A model generated the notes under the pieces. That model had not been told where the DNA came from. It saw only the letters and a program-made list of their open reading frames with translations, and did not search any database. The position numbers were made by a program, and so were the translations under genes. Of a stretch of DNA of 64,000 nucleotides, positions 31,632-42,300 are shown piece after piece. Source of the DNA: Monoplex corrugatus (taxonomy: Eukaryota; Mollusca; Gastropoda; Littorinimorpha; Ranellidae); the NCBI GenBank assembly GCA_030674185.1, contig JAPXFY010000015.1, positions 17,108,017 to 17,172,016 of the forward strand. Direction: 5' to 3'. Numbering within the stretch: the stretch's first letter is position 1; each line of letters opens with the position of its first letter.

Positions 31632-31970
31632 AACATTCCTTCGAGTGACTTGGGAGACGAGTTAATGAGGTGGGTGTGCTGCAGATCAGGCCATCCATAA
31701 TTCAACTGGTCACTCAGTTATTTCCATTCGGACAGGGTCTAGCGCCCACGTGGTTCTCATCCATCTTTAGTGGGCACAAAAGGCGGATGGCCTGAATTAC
31801 CAACATTCCTTTGACCGACTCGGTAGATGAGTTAATGAGGTGGGCGCACTGGAGATCACGCCATCCATAAATTAATTTGTCACTCAGCAATTTCCATTCA
31901 AACGGGATCTAACTCTCACATGGTTCTTATCCACCTTTAATGGGCACAAAGGGTAGATAACCAGATTACC
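31632..31970 (+). repeat. U3 tandem duplication, 2 x ~170 bp
   Basis: 'aacattcctt' at 31,632 and at 31,802 starts two diverged units, each with 'gagttaatgaggtggg', 'gccatccataa', 'atttccattc' and 'gggcacaaa'. A third 'aacattt' begins at 31,971. Such U3 repeats often hold enhancer sites; function here is inference. The same array is present in the 3' LTR at 43,158-43,496. Confidence 0.85.
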
Positions 31971-32020
31971 AACATTTCTCAGCAAATACCAATGCCCAAG
32001 CAAATTACGGGACTGTGGAA

Positions 32021-32200
32021 TGATGACCATGGCCGCTATGTCAATATCGCCATCACTGTCCAAGAAAATTTATAGGTATGTTGAATGATGACCATGGCCG
32101 CTATGTCAATATCGCCATCACTGTCCAAGAAAATTTATAGGTATGTTGAATGACGACCAAGGCAGCTATGCCAGGATCGCCATGTTCCCCAAATTTGAAT
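32021..32200 (+). repeat. U3 65-bp tandem repeat, ~2.8 copies
   Basis: 'tgatgaccatggccgc' occurs at 32,021 and 32,086 in identical units, and a diverged third unit starts at 32,151 ('tgacgaccaaggcagc'). The unit contains 'gtcaatatcgccatcactg'. Confidence 0.9.
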
Positions 32201-32286
32201 TGCCCAGTTTTATTGATATCGACAGCTAGAGGGCAGCTGGGAATGTTTGTAGCTGAGACAAAGACCGGTAAATGGGAATCGCACTG

Positions 32287-32292
32287 TATATA
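32287..32292 (+). promoter_or_regulatory. LTR TATA box
   Basis: TATATA in 'gcactgtatataggc'. An initiator-like 'tcagtcgtt' and 'gagtcact' follow within 20-40 bases. The copy in the 3' LTR lies at 43,813-43,818. Confidence 0.65.
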
Positions 32293-32661
32293 GGCTAGCA
32301 GTCAGTCGTTAGGAGTCACTTACTGGAGTGGGAGACTTACTAGTGGGAGAGTAACTAGAGTGGGAGAGTCAGCACTGAGTCGGCATCCAGTGTGACAGTG
32401 AGTCAGTGAACGAGAGAAGTCTCCAATCTATCTTAAAGGTATGTGACTACATTTCATCTTATACTTTTGTTAGGGTAGGGATAGAAGTAGGTAGTATGTT
32501 TTCTTTGCCAAGAAGCAGAGAGAGAGAGAGGGAATAGAGTAGGAATTATGGAAGTGCTTAGTATTCCAGTGATAAGTAAGTTAGTGAAGATTCGTAGTGC
32601 ATCTTAGGGTTTTAGGACTATTAGGATTCATGGCACGCACGAATGGTTTTTTGCTTAATTG

Positions 32662-32667
32662 AATAAA
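32662..32667 (+). terminator. LTR polyadenylation signal
   Basis: AATAAA in 'attgaataaaggctttg', followed by T/GT-rich sequence. It lies 375 bases after the TATA box. The functional copy would be the one at 44,188-44,193 in the 3' LTR. Confidence 0.65.
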
Positions 32668-32959
32668 GGCTTTGTAGTTATCAATTTATGTGTGGACTAC
32701 TTATGAGAATCATGTCCAGCGTATTTGTGCATTTCTTCTCGTCACTCCCCTTTCTGGTTGTATGTGATGTTTGAGACAGAGTGACCCTAAATTCTCCTAT
32801 GATAAAAAGAGACTAAATTCTTCCCTCATAGATGGCAAGACCAAATTCTCCTTGCGATACTTCAAAGTAGAGAAACAATTTCTCATTCTCACCCCCAATC
32901 CCCAAACGTATCCCCCTTGCGATGCATGGTGGACACACAAACTCATTCTTCCTGCGATA

Positions 32960-34162
32960 CATGGTGGAGTTGCAGTCTTTCCCCTTTACCTCAAAATCGC
33001 AGCCTTCGAGTATTCCCCATCTTAAAAAAATTCTAGATAGAATCATTGTGAAAGTCGAAGTGTAAGTCAAAGATAGCCGAGAACCAAGATGTGTTAGGCC
33101 TAGTGTTCCGACTTCAATTTTCCAGCACTGCCACACAGCACAAGTGTTAGCCAAGAGTAGGCCTACTGCCTGAGCTGAGCGAGCATAGATATAAATACTA
33201 ATGCATCACATAGATTGGCACTTAGGGGAGTTCATCTTCTATGTTCAGAGTCATTTCCCATAGGTTGGTTGATGCCTTTATACATCTATAAAATGTCCAG
33301 TCAAGTTAACAGATGTGTGTTGGATACCATTTTGTACGCAAAGTGAAGCAAGTACGTCATAGACTGCACCAAAGCTTGTTGCTTGTCTCCAATATAGTGT
33401 CTGTGATTCTATCAGCGAGCTTATCTCCAGCGCGTGTCAGTTGTGAGGTTTGGGCCTACCTTGACCGTAGCATGTTACGCCTACAGCCCCCCTCCTTCCC
33501 TCACTCCCCACCCTCCCACCCTCTCAGAGTCATTCATTATCTGTTGCCCATTCTGGTCACTCGTGTGTGTGGTTTTGTAAACACGGCTTTTGACGACTCG
33601 GTCTTCGCACAGTCAACAGCCTATTTGTTCATTTATTAACGCCTTAGTGTTTGGATACAGTGTTGAGACAAGTTACAGATGACTGTTGGGCAAGGATGTT
33701 CTATTATTGGCTATGATGCTACTAGTCTCATCAGATGATTGTGGGGCAAGGATGTTCTATTATTGGCTATGATGCTACTAGTCTCATCAGATGATTGTGG
33801 GGCAAGGATGTTCTATTATTGGCTATGATGCTACTAGTCTCATCATATGGTTGTTGGGCAAGGATGTTCTATTATTGGCTATGATGCTACTAGTCTCATC
33901 AGATGATTGTTGGGCAAGAATGTTCTATTATTGGCTATGATGCTACTAGTCTCATCATATGGTTGTTGGGCAAGGATGTTCTATTATTGGCTATGATGCC
34001 ACTAGTCTCATTCTTTCTTCGATATTGTGCAGTTTTGATGACGAATTCTCGTTCTATTTGTTTTTCCACTGGTTGCTTGTCTTACGCGCGTACCTAGTGA
34101 CAAAAGATAGTCACAGACCTTGAGGGTTGTATATCTGTTCATTCAGTCACAAGGGTTCAGTA
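32960..34162 (+). other. retrotransposon leader with putative primer-binding site
   Basis: The expected primer-binding site follows the LTR: 'catggtggagttgcag' contains TGGTGGAGTTGC two bases after the LTR end. I could not match it to a known tRNA 3' end. A related 'gcgatgcatggtgga' lies inside U5 at about 32,918, so this junction is partly duplicated. The leader also carries a 56-base minisatellite and no long conserved frame. Confidence 0.7.
33678..34013 (+). repeat. 56-bp minisatellite, 6 copies, in the leader
   Basis: Six head-to-tail 56-base units begin at 33,678, 33,734, 33,790, 33,846, 33,902 and 33,958. Each contains 'ggatgttctattattggcta' or a one-base variant. Units alternate between 'gatgattg' and 'tatggttg' starts, suggesting higher-order duplication. 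It ends ~150 bases before the gag-pol ATG. Confidence 0.97.
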
Positions 34163-37100
34163 ATGGATACAGACAGTAATTTTGTTCTAGGGCCACATAT
34201 GTTTAAGGCCACAACCGTCCACATTCCTGATCAGTTTATTCCTGAACCATTCACAGGCCAACCTTCTCAAGATATCGATCTATGGCTCAAAACGTTCGAG
34301 TCTTACACCCTCCTCCATGTGTTGACAGATGATCAGAAAGCCCATCTCCTACCTCTTTTCCTTAAGGATCAAGCCCAAATCTGGTTCTATAGTTTAAGTT
34401 CAGAGCAGGTTTCTTCTTACCACACTATCACTGATACTCTTTCAAAGAGATACAGGCCTCATGACTCCACAAAATGGATTCGTGCCAAGCAGTTTCGGGA
34501 GAGAAAGCAACTTCCCCATCAGTCAGTCGAAGAATATTTTGATTCTATGCGCTACCAGGGCCAACAACTAGGTAAAGACTCAAAAGATATAATGGAAACG
34601 ATTGTCAGTGGTCTCCGACCCTCGTTATCTAAATTTGTTATGACACGCAACCCTCACACCTTTGAAGATGCGTTCGACCTTGCCCGTACCGCGGCTACCT
34701 TTACTGATAATGTTGATGACCGGGTAGAGATAAATGTTGCCACCCTGGAGACTCAGCTGGATAAACTGCAAGATGAAATTTCTAGTATGTCACGTAGACA
34801 GACACAGCCCCGCCGCCAACTTCAGTCACAGTACTGTTCTTCAGGTACGCAAAGGTGGCACTGCCCACCTGCAGGAAAACCGAGCAAACATGGCTCGCTC
34901 TTCAGGCGGCGGCTGTTACGGACGAATAACAAGCAACAACGGTCAAGTTCATTTCCTCCAGATCGTTACTTCCCGTGTAAATCATGTGGGGGTGATCATC
35001 CCCGCTACACATGTAGGTTTCGTCATGCACGATGTCAGTACTGCCATAAAGATGGACACTTAGCACGTCATTGTTTCCGTCGTGCTAAACAGGGGATTCC
35101 CCGTACTTCTACATCTCGTAAGATTGACAGGACAAGGAAAGGCAAAAGACCGAAGTCACAGAAATCCCTCTCCATCCCTCACATCCGTTCCTTTGCCAAC
35201 TGCAGTAAGATCAGGCTGTTCCTTAAAAATCAGCCATATGTAGCTCTGATAGACACAGGTGCTGATGTGTCCTGTATTAGCAAACAACTAGCTGATGTCC
35301 TTGTTGATCAACGTGTTGTTTCTATGCAGTCGTGTTCTCTTCCTTTGATCAAAGGTGTTGGTGGTGTCCCTGTTAGAGTGACAGGCAAAATTGATCTTTC
35401 CTTTAAAGTTTCAGGTTTACAGGTATCACAACCTTTCATTGTGATCGAACAACTAACGTGTCCCCTCATATTAGGGATTGATTTTCTGACCTCTCATCAA
35501 GCTTCCTTGAACTTTGCTAAGCACCAGCTGCAACTGTATAATGGATTTACTGCCATTCCACTGCTCAAAGATAGGCCAGACAGCTCACCTGTACAGGTGC
35601 TCAAGACGACAGTTATTGCCCCCCACTCTGAGGTATTGCTACCTGTGCGAGTTGTGTCAAAAAGTGATCACACCACTGGTATTATTGAGCCCTCACAAGC
35701 GCTACTGTCCGACAAGAAAGTGATTGCTGCAAGGACCTTGGTTACACTGCAGAATAGCCAGACTATGTGTACCGTGCGTAATACATTTTCGTCCCCAGTT
35801 AAACTTCGACCTCAGGATATTTTAGGGCATTTTGAAGACATTTCAGAAGTACTAGGGGAACTGTCCGACCAATCAGCTCAGATCATGTCCGCCACCACCG
35901 ACTCAACTTCTCAACAACTTCCCCAGGCACAAGCCATGCTTAATGACTTAGGGATTAATTTCGAAGATGCTGATCTTACTGCTGAGCAAAAGGAAAACTT
36001 GACCCTTTTTCTGGCACAAAACAGAGATGTATTCGCTGCCGACATGTCAGAATTGGGGGAAACACATCTCATGTCCCATACCATCGATACAGGGGATGCT
36101 GCGCCCATCAAACAAAGACCATACCGTACAGCCCCCGCCCTCAATGCTGAGATAGAGAGACAAGTGAATGAAATGCTTGACCATGGGGTTATCAGGCCAT
36201 CCACTTCACCATGGTCCTCCCCAGTTGTATTGGTGAAAAAGAAAGACGGTACGTATCGCTTTGCGGTAGATTACCGTAAATTAAACAAAGTCACAAAACC
36301 GATACATTTCCCACTGCCCAGACTGGAGGACGCTCTTGACATCACGGGTCAGTCCACAATATTTTCCACTCTAGATTTGTTCTCTGGATTCTGGCAAATT
36401 CCTCTTGACGCTCAGTCACAAGAAAAATCGACCTTTACCACACATTTTGGGTCGTTTGCTTGGAACAGAATGGCCTTTGGATTACAAGGTGCCCCAGGAT
36501 CTTTCCAATCATTAATGAACACAGTCCTTGCAGGACTTACTTTCAAAATCTGTCTGGTATTCATTGATGACATTCTTTGTTTGTCTAAGAACTTTGAGGA
36601 ACACCTGTCTCATCTATCATGTATCTTTGATAGGATCAGGAAAGCAGGTCTCAAACTGAAGCCTAGCAAATGTCATTTCGCAGCTGCTAAAGTTCACTAT
36701 CTAGGCCACATTGTCTCAAAAGAAGGTGTTTCTGTGGATCCAGCCAAAGTGGAACTTGTCAAAAATTTCCCCACTCCCCAGTCGCAGCATGATGTTCGTT
36801 CATTTTTGGGTCTAGCAAATTACTACAGGCGCTTTGTCAAGAACTTCTCAGCCATAGCTGCCCCACTCAATGCCCTTTTGAAAAATGATTCAAAATTTGA
36901 ATGGAACGACAAAGCAGAACAAGCTTTTCAGACGCTGAAAACTGCCCTTACCACTACTCCAATTCTGGCCTACCCGGATTTCTCTCGTCAGTTCATTCTA
37001 TACACTGACGCAAGCAAACAAGCCATTGGCTATGTGCTCGGCCAGAGAGATGAACATGGCAGAGAACGAGTCATTGCTTATGGCGGTCGCGCATTACGAG

Positions 37101-39310
37101 GTGCGGAACTCCGTTACGGAATTACGGAAAAAGAGACCCTGGCTCTCGTAGATGGTATTCGTCACTTCAAGGTGTATCTCTCCCATGCCAAATTTCTAGT
37201 GTACACCGACCATTCTGCCACAAAATTCTTGCAGAATGTTAAAGATCCCACGGGTCGTTTGGGACGTTGGGCTCTTTTTCTACAGGGTTATGACTATGAC
37301 ATTGTGCACAAACCAGGCAGGGTGCACAATAACGCTGATGCACTCAGCCGTATGCCTCACGCTGTCAGTGACAGGCCACCGCCTGACTACGACCCGCCCA
37401 CACCGACCTTGAAGGGCAGGTCAGCACCGCAGGTGACTTCACCGGCGGGTCAGTCTCTCCCTACCATCCCACCCCTGGCCGGGGAACCAGTCGTAAGCAA
37501 ACTGACTCATTCACCTACCATCGTTGACCCCACCTCACCTCTCCCCGCCACCACGCCCACCAGCACATCGTCTGGATGGAGCAATACGGTGAGTGAGAGA
37601 GAGATGGTTGTCTGTCAGGTAGACAAGGTCGATGATACAGACTTACGGCAAATGCAGCTGGCTGACCCCCAGTGTCGTCCTTTTATTGACTACTTGGAAA
37701 ACGGTCAGCTTTCCCAGGATGATAAGATTGCTCGTCGTCTCATCCTGGAGAGTCAAGACTATCTGATGTCTAACGGCATTTTGTACCATCTGTACTATCC
37801 ACGTGGTCACGGTCATAGAACTGAACGCATGGTCAGACAGTTAGTGGTTCCTTTTGAACTGAGAAATGATATCCTGCTGTCGTTTCATGATTCTCTGTTG
37901 GGCGGTCACTTTGCCACTGAACGTACCTACCAGTCAGTCAGGCTGAGGTATTTCTGGATCGGTATGTACTCTGACATCTTGGAGTATGTAAAGTCGTGTG
38001 AGGCTTGTCAAAAAGCAAAACGGGTTATCCATCCTCAAAACCCGCAGTTAACCCCCTTGCCTGTAGCCCCAAATAAGCTGTTTTCTAGGTGGCATTGTGA
38101 CATCTTAGGTCCACTTTCACCAGGCAAAGAAGGCTACAAGTACATTCTGTTGTTTGTTTGTTCGTTCAGTAAGTGGGTGGAACTGATTCCATTGAAGGAT
38201 GCAACAGCCTCTACCATTGCCTGGCATTTGTACGAGACCATCATCTGTCGTTATGGTGCTCCTGACCACTTACTGTCAGACAGGGGACAAAACTTTTTGT
38301 CCAAAGTGGTCACTGAGGTGTGCAAAATCTTTCAGATCACTCGTTTGCACACCAGCAGCTACCATCCCCAAACCAATGCCACATGTGAGCGAACAAACTC
38401 CACTATCGCTCAGTCTATCAGGGCACACTGTGCTAACAACCCACACAACTGGCCTTCTCTGCTGCCTGGTATTGCTGCCGCACTTCGTACTGTGCCTTCT
38501 ACGGAATCTACACTATTTTCGCCTTTCTTTGTTTTGTTCAAACAAGAGTGTAGACTTCCTATTGACACAGCTTTACGTTCTGATGATCTTCCAGCCTCTG
38601 CACAGACATGTATGGAAGATATCATCCAGAATGCAGAGCTTACAAAAAAACTGGCCAGCGAAAACATTCAAAAAGCCCAGCAGCGCTATAAAACCCAGTA
38701 TGATGGGAAAGCCCGTCCCCCTCAGTATAAAGAAGGTCAACGCGTTCTGGTGCAGTGCTCACACAGGATCCCAGGGGTCTCTGCAAAACTGCAGCAAAAA
38801 TATGACGGACCATATTACATTACCAAAATCCTGTCTAACAATGTGTTTGTGCTCCGTCATTGCCAGAACAACAAGCTGCTCAAATCGCCAATCAATGCGA
38901 TGCGCTTGAGACCCTATCATTCCCCTGAAGACAGACCCACTAACCCACTGCATGAGCCAGTGCAGACAGGGGACATGGACAACACTGGGTCCACTCAGCC
39001 GGGACAGACTACTACTGGTACAGAGCCTATCACTGTTTCACAGCCTCAGCCAGACCATCTCAGTCAAACAGAACCTGCTGTTGCTAGCCCCTCTACTTCT
39101 GAGGAACAACGTGAGAATCAGTCAGACAAAAACATGTACTTTGTAGAAAAGATCCTTGCTAGCAAGGTCATTAACAAAGTCCGCCACTACAGAATCAAGT
39201 GGCAGGGTTACAAAACCACAACGTGGGAGCCAGAGTCACACATACCAGCGGAACTCATTCGCGACTTTCACGTTCATAAGACTGCCAAAGGCCGAAATCG
39301 CCGACGATAG
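34163..39310 (+). CDS. gag-pol: gag-pol polyprotein, Ty3/Gypsy with chromodomain (1,715 aa)
   Basis: A single frame encodes all functions. I chose the ATG at 34,163 (MDTDSNF); only non-ATG codons precede it in frame. The Gag core occupies about residues 30-180. Two zinc knuckles follow: CKSCGGDHPRYTC at 272 and CQYCHKDGHLARHC at 291. The aspartic protease has DTGA at 364. RT carries VDYRKLN and FIDD at 800-803, and RNase H has TDAS with D949. The integrase has an HHCC zinc domain starting near H1242, with CEAC downstream, and a catalytic triad D1313, D1373, E1409 with the canonical 35-residue final spacing. The chromodomain at about 1,657-1,705 (YFVEKILASKV, YRIKWQGY, TTWEPESH) could target integration to modified histones. 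No stop or frameshift separates gag from pol, so processing must rely on the protease. All visible catalytic residues are present. Confidence 0.97.
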   Translation: MDTDSNFVLGPHMFKATTVHIPDQFIPEPFTGQPSQDIDLWLKTFESYTLLHVLTDDQKAHLLPLFLKDQAQIWFYSLSSEQVSSYHTITDTLSKRYRPHDSTKWIRAKQFRERKQLPHQSVEEYFDSMRYQGQQLGKDSKDIMETIVSGLRPSLSKFVMTRNPHTFEDAFDLARTAATFTDNVDDRVEINVATLETQLDKLQDEISSMSRRQTQPRRQLQSQYCSSGTQRWHCPPAGKPSKHGSLFRRRLLRTNNKQQRSSSFPPDRYFPCKSCGGDHPRYTCRFRHARCQYCHKDGHLARHCFRRAKQGIPRTSTSRKIDRTRKGKRPKSQKSLSIPHIRSFANCSKIRLFLKNQPYVALIDTGADVSCISKQLADVLVDQRVVSMQSCSLPLIKGVGGVPVRVTGKIDLSFKVSGLQVSQPFIVIEQLTCPLILGIDFLTSHQASLNFAKHQLQLYNGFTAIPLLKDRPDSSPVQVLKTTVIAPHSEVLLPVRVVSKSDHTTGIIEPSQALLSDKKVIAARTLVTLQNSQTMCTVRNTFSSPVKLRPQDILGHFEDISEVLGELSDQSAQIMSATTDSTSQQLPQAQAMLNDLGINFEDADLTAEQKENLTLFLAQNRDVFAADMSELGETHLMSHTIDTGDAAPIKQRPYRTAPALNAEIERQVNEMLDHGVIRPSTSPWSSPVVLVKKKDGTYRFAVDYRKLNKVTKPIHFPLPRLEDALDITGQSTIFSTLDLFSGFWQIPLDAQSQEKSTFTTHFGSFAWNRMAFGLQGAPGSFQSLMNTVLAGLTFKICLVFIDDILCLSKNFEEHLSHLSCIFDRIRKAGLKLKPSKCHFAAAKVHYLGHIVSKEGVSVDPAKVELVKNFPTPQSQHDVRSFLGLANYYRRFVKNFSAIAAPLNALLKNDSKFEWNDKAEQAFQTLKTALTTTPILAYPDFSRQFILYTDASKQAIGYVLGQRDEHGRERVIAYGGRALRGAELRYGITEKETLALVDGIRHFKVYLSHAKFLVYTDHSATKFLQNVKDPTGRLGRWALFLQGYDYDIVHKPGRVHNNADALSRMPHAVSDRPPPDYDPPTPTLKGRSAPQVTSPAGQSLPTIPPLAGEPVVSKLTHSPTIVDPTSPLPATTPTSTSSGWSNTVSEREMVVCQVDKVDDTDLRQMQLADPQCRPFIDYLENGQLSQDDKIARRLILESQDYLMSNGILYHLYYPRGHGHRTERMVRQLVVPFELRNDILLSFHDSLLGGHFATERTYQSVRLRYFWIGMYSDILEYVKSCEACQKAKRVIHPQNPQLTPLPVAPNKLFSRWHCDILGPLSPGKEGYKYILLFVCSFSKWVELIPLKDATASTIAWHLYETIICRYGAPDHLLSDRGQNFLSKVVTEVCKIFQITRLHTSSYHPQTNATCERTNSTIAQSIRAHCANNPHNWPSLLPGIAAALRTVPSTESTLFSPFFVLFKQECRLPIDTALRSDDLPASAQTCMEDIIQNAELTKKLASENIQKAQQRYKTQYDGKARPPQYKEGQRVLVQCSHRIPGVSAKLQQKYDGPYYITKILSNNVFVLRHCQNNKLLKSPINAMRLRPYHSPEDRPTNPLHEPVQTGDMDNTGSTQPGQTTTGTEPITVSQPQPDHLSQTEPAVASPSTSEEQRENQSDKNMYFVEKILASKVINKVRHYRIKWQGYKTTTWEPESHIPAELIRDFHVHKTAKGRNRRR

Positions 39311-42300
39311 TCTGCTTGGTCAATGATGCCACTCACTTCTTATGTGTCCTGTGTGTTGTGTCTTCACACTTAGGCCCGTTTACATTCTATTAATATTCAC
39401 CTTATTATATCATGTAAACCACTTATACGAATGGTTTTGGTCTGCTTAGTATGGCCACTGGATTACGAATACCATGTTTACTTTGTACACATACGTATAC
39501 TGAGTCATTATGATACAATGTCTGCTTTGGTATCTACGATCGACCTGTGTACCTTATCGCTGCCCAGTGACGTTAGTTTGATTGTTTTCACGTCTCCCTC
39601 AGCCGCACGGATGGTCGTTCATATTGTTCCTATGCTTTGTTTGGTCAGCATGGTGACAGTGGTAATGGCCATAGTAGAGAGAAAACATTCCCATGCAGTC
39701 TGTGTAGTTTACATTGGAATCCACCTCTGTGGACGATACACTTTGGACTATTGGTAACAGGTGCACATGTTGCCAGGTGAATTATTTTCTTCTCATATTT
39801 TACGGCATTGGTATATTAGTCATAAATCCGTCGGTCAGCACAGAGGCTTAACACTGGTAGTCTCCCTGTCTGTTGATCGTGTTGTCCACTAATGTTCATA
39901 ACTGATATGTCTTACACTGGGTATGTTGTCTCACTGTCTCAGTAGTTATTCATTGATAATTAAAAGCACATTCTTCATATTTTCTATGGTTTGTATGCAA
40001 TAGCATTATGCCTCAATGCCTCATACCGCGTACTGTTCATGCTGTTTTTTGCTTCATGTTATTTTGCATACGTCTTGGGTCACGTGTTGGCGGCCTCATA
40101 TTACTTCCTGTACCCCAGAATGCGTGTTTCGGGTCGTACACGAGAGAGTGAGGTGAGGGCCACCTCAATATTGTCTGTTAAAACATGTACTACTCATCAC
40201 ATGATACTGTGCTTGAGGACCTAACAGTGTACGCACCCGTACTTGTCCGTCTTTGAGAACCTATCAATTCACGTCGTGTGACACACGACGTCAGAGATCT
40301 GTAAATGTGATGTTTATTTGAAGTCGCCAACACTCTCTTCAGAGCTATTACGATAGCTCTAAATATTGGATTGTTACCGAGCATTGCATTTTCCAGATAA
40401 CTCAATGTTTTCTTTATATTCTGTATGTTCTGGTATTAATGTGTTTCCTTTGTTGCAGGAAAATCTGCCGTATAACCCTGTGACCATCATGATTTCACTC
40501 CAGTTCTTGATATTCGGTTGTATGACGGCCATCGATCCGGTCGTTTGTGCCGCCTTAAACTCCGGACCGTTAATTTAATCGTTCGTGATTAAATATTAAG
40601 ATGTATTTCATCAACCGTTACATAGTATGTTCAACGTTTCCATTCTCTTCTGAGCATTATCGCAATGGAAATCCGTTGCAAGGGCCAGTGCCCTGCTGTC
40701 CCTATCTTACCCCTTTGCGTTCATCCTCATTCGTTACGGTATACAGTCGTTACTATAGCGACACCGTCCTCAGAATGATTGCTCGCGCTCTAGAGCTCAT
40801 TCATTTCATTCACACCCTTTTGTATTCCTTGCATGATTTCATTCTTATGCTCCTTAAGCATTTCTGCTCAATGCAAATTCTGCGTTCATTTTTAACCTTG
40901 CGTTCATAAAACGTTCATGTGCATATTTTGTATCTGCGTTCATTACATGTTCACCACGTTATTCTTCTACTCATTTATTTTCATGCAACCCCGGGGTATC
41001 ATTTTTATCATTGCGTATTATATATTGTCCTCTCATCCTCTGGTATCAGTACATGTCGTATGTTATAATCTAATCATACAGCATCATCTTGTATCATTTC
41101 GTATCGCATCGTATTATCTCTTATCCAAGGTATCAGTTCATGTTATTAAACGTCATACGGCACCGTATCATTTTTGTCTCCCAGTGTTCTTCTCCTGCTT
41201 CTGAGAACTACACTGGTGTCTATTGCGTACAACAACGCATGTGTTGAATTTTTTTTCCTAATCGTACTAACCCTACTAACGATTATCACATTGTTCAGTT
41301 GATTGTGAACTTTAGCTTCATAAGACCAACATGTTCTATTTCATTGTCATTCATTTGCTGATCGTGTAGTAATATGCCATAAAACAAAATTGGTATGATG
41401 AACCTCATTTGAGCTCTGTTACAAGTTTGCAAGACTTGTTATACCCTACCCGTACCAAGGACACATGCCACTTTATGTTACTTCATTTACTTTTTCAGCG
41501 TGCTTCGACCATGTGTATTCAAGTGCTATAAGCTAATTATTGTGTGTACACCATTTCTGATGAGCTTCATAATTTGCAAAATGAACATTGGCAACATGAA
41601 ACCTTGAGTCGCTGCTTCTTCCTATGTGATGAACATTATACGTGCTACAGGTGCACTCACTTCTTCACTCTTGTTTATTCATGACAGTCGGCAATGTGTA
41701 TTAGTGTTTCTGTTGATAGTTCAAGTGGCACTTCTCTTTGATGAAAGCTTTTCGCTTCCTTGCAATGACTTTAAATTGTCATAATGACTTCACGGTGCAG
41801 TGCAGCTTACCACTGCTTGTCGTACAATCATGTAAGGATATCAAGCATCAGCCTGTCAATGATCTATTGCTGCATGTCATTCATTCTTCTGAAATGATTA
41901 TTATGGTTGCTTACATGTATGAAGTGTATTTTCAGGTATTGGTTATATACATTATTAAGATGTTTTTTTCAACCTGCATTTCTGTTTCTGTATGTGTATC
42001 TTGTGTTTCCAGGACATATTTCTCCATACATGCATTGTGTTTTCAAGCTACGTTGGTTTTTTCTGGAACAGCATTTTCCTTGTATTCTTATTTTGCATTT
42101 TTCATGCCATGTTATGCCTTCTTTTATGCCTTCTTTTATGCGTTACATATCCTTGTTCTATAGTATGATATAGTAAGACTTTGTATGCTACTACAGAAAA
42201 TGTCAGTTATATTGTAGTTGTGTTTCTTTGCTATACATTGCCTAGTCAACTTATTCTTGACGTGGATGACAAGCGATTGCTTTATTTGAATGCTGAATTT

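Larger units (their letters stand above)
31601..32959 (+). repeat. 5' LTR
   Basis: 1,359 bases, starting TATCACAGGGG and ending TTCCTGCGATA. U3 contains two ~170-base tandem units and a 65-base tandem unit. A TATATA box lies at 32,287 and an AATAAA at 32,662, so R would run from about 32,315 to about 32,685 and U5 to 32,959. The segment boundaries are inferred from these signals. Confidence 0.95.

Noticed and set aside
33678..34013. CRISPR-like array
   Set aside because: The 56-base units are contiguous with no spacers, and the context is a eukaryotic retrotransposon leader.
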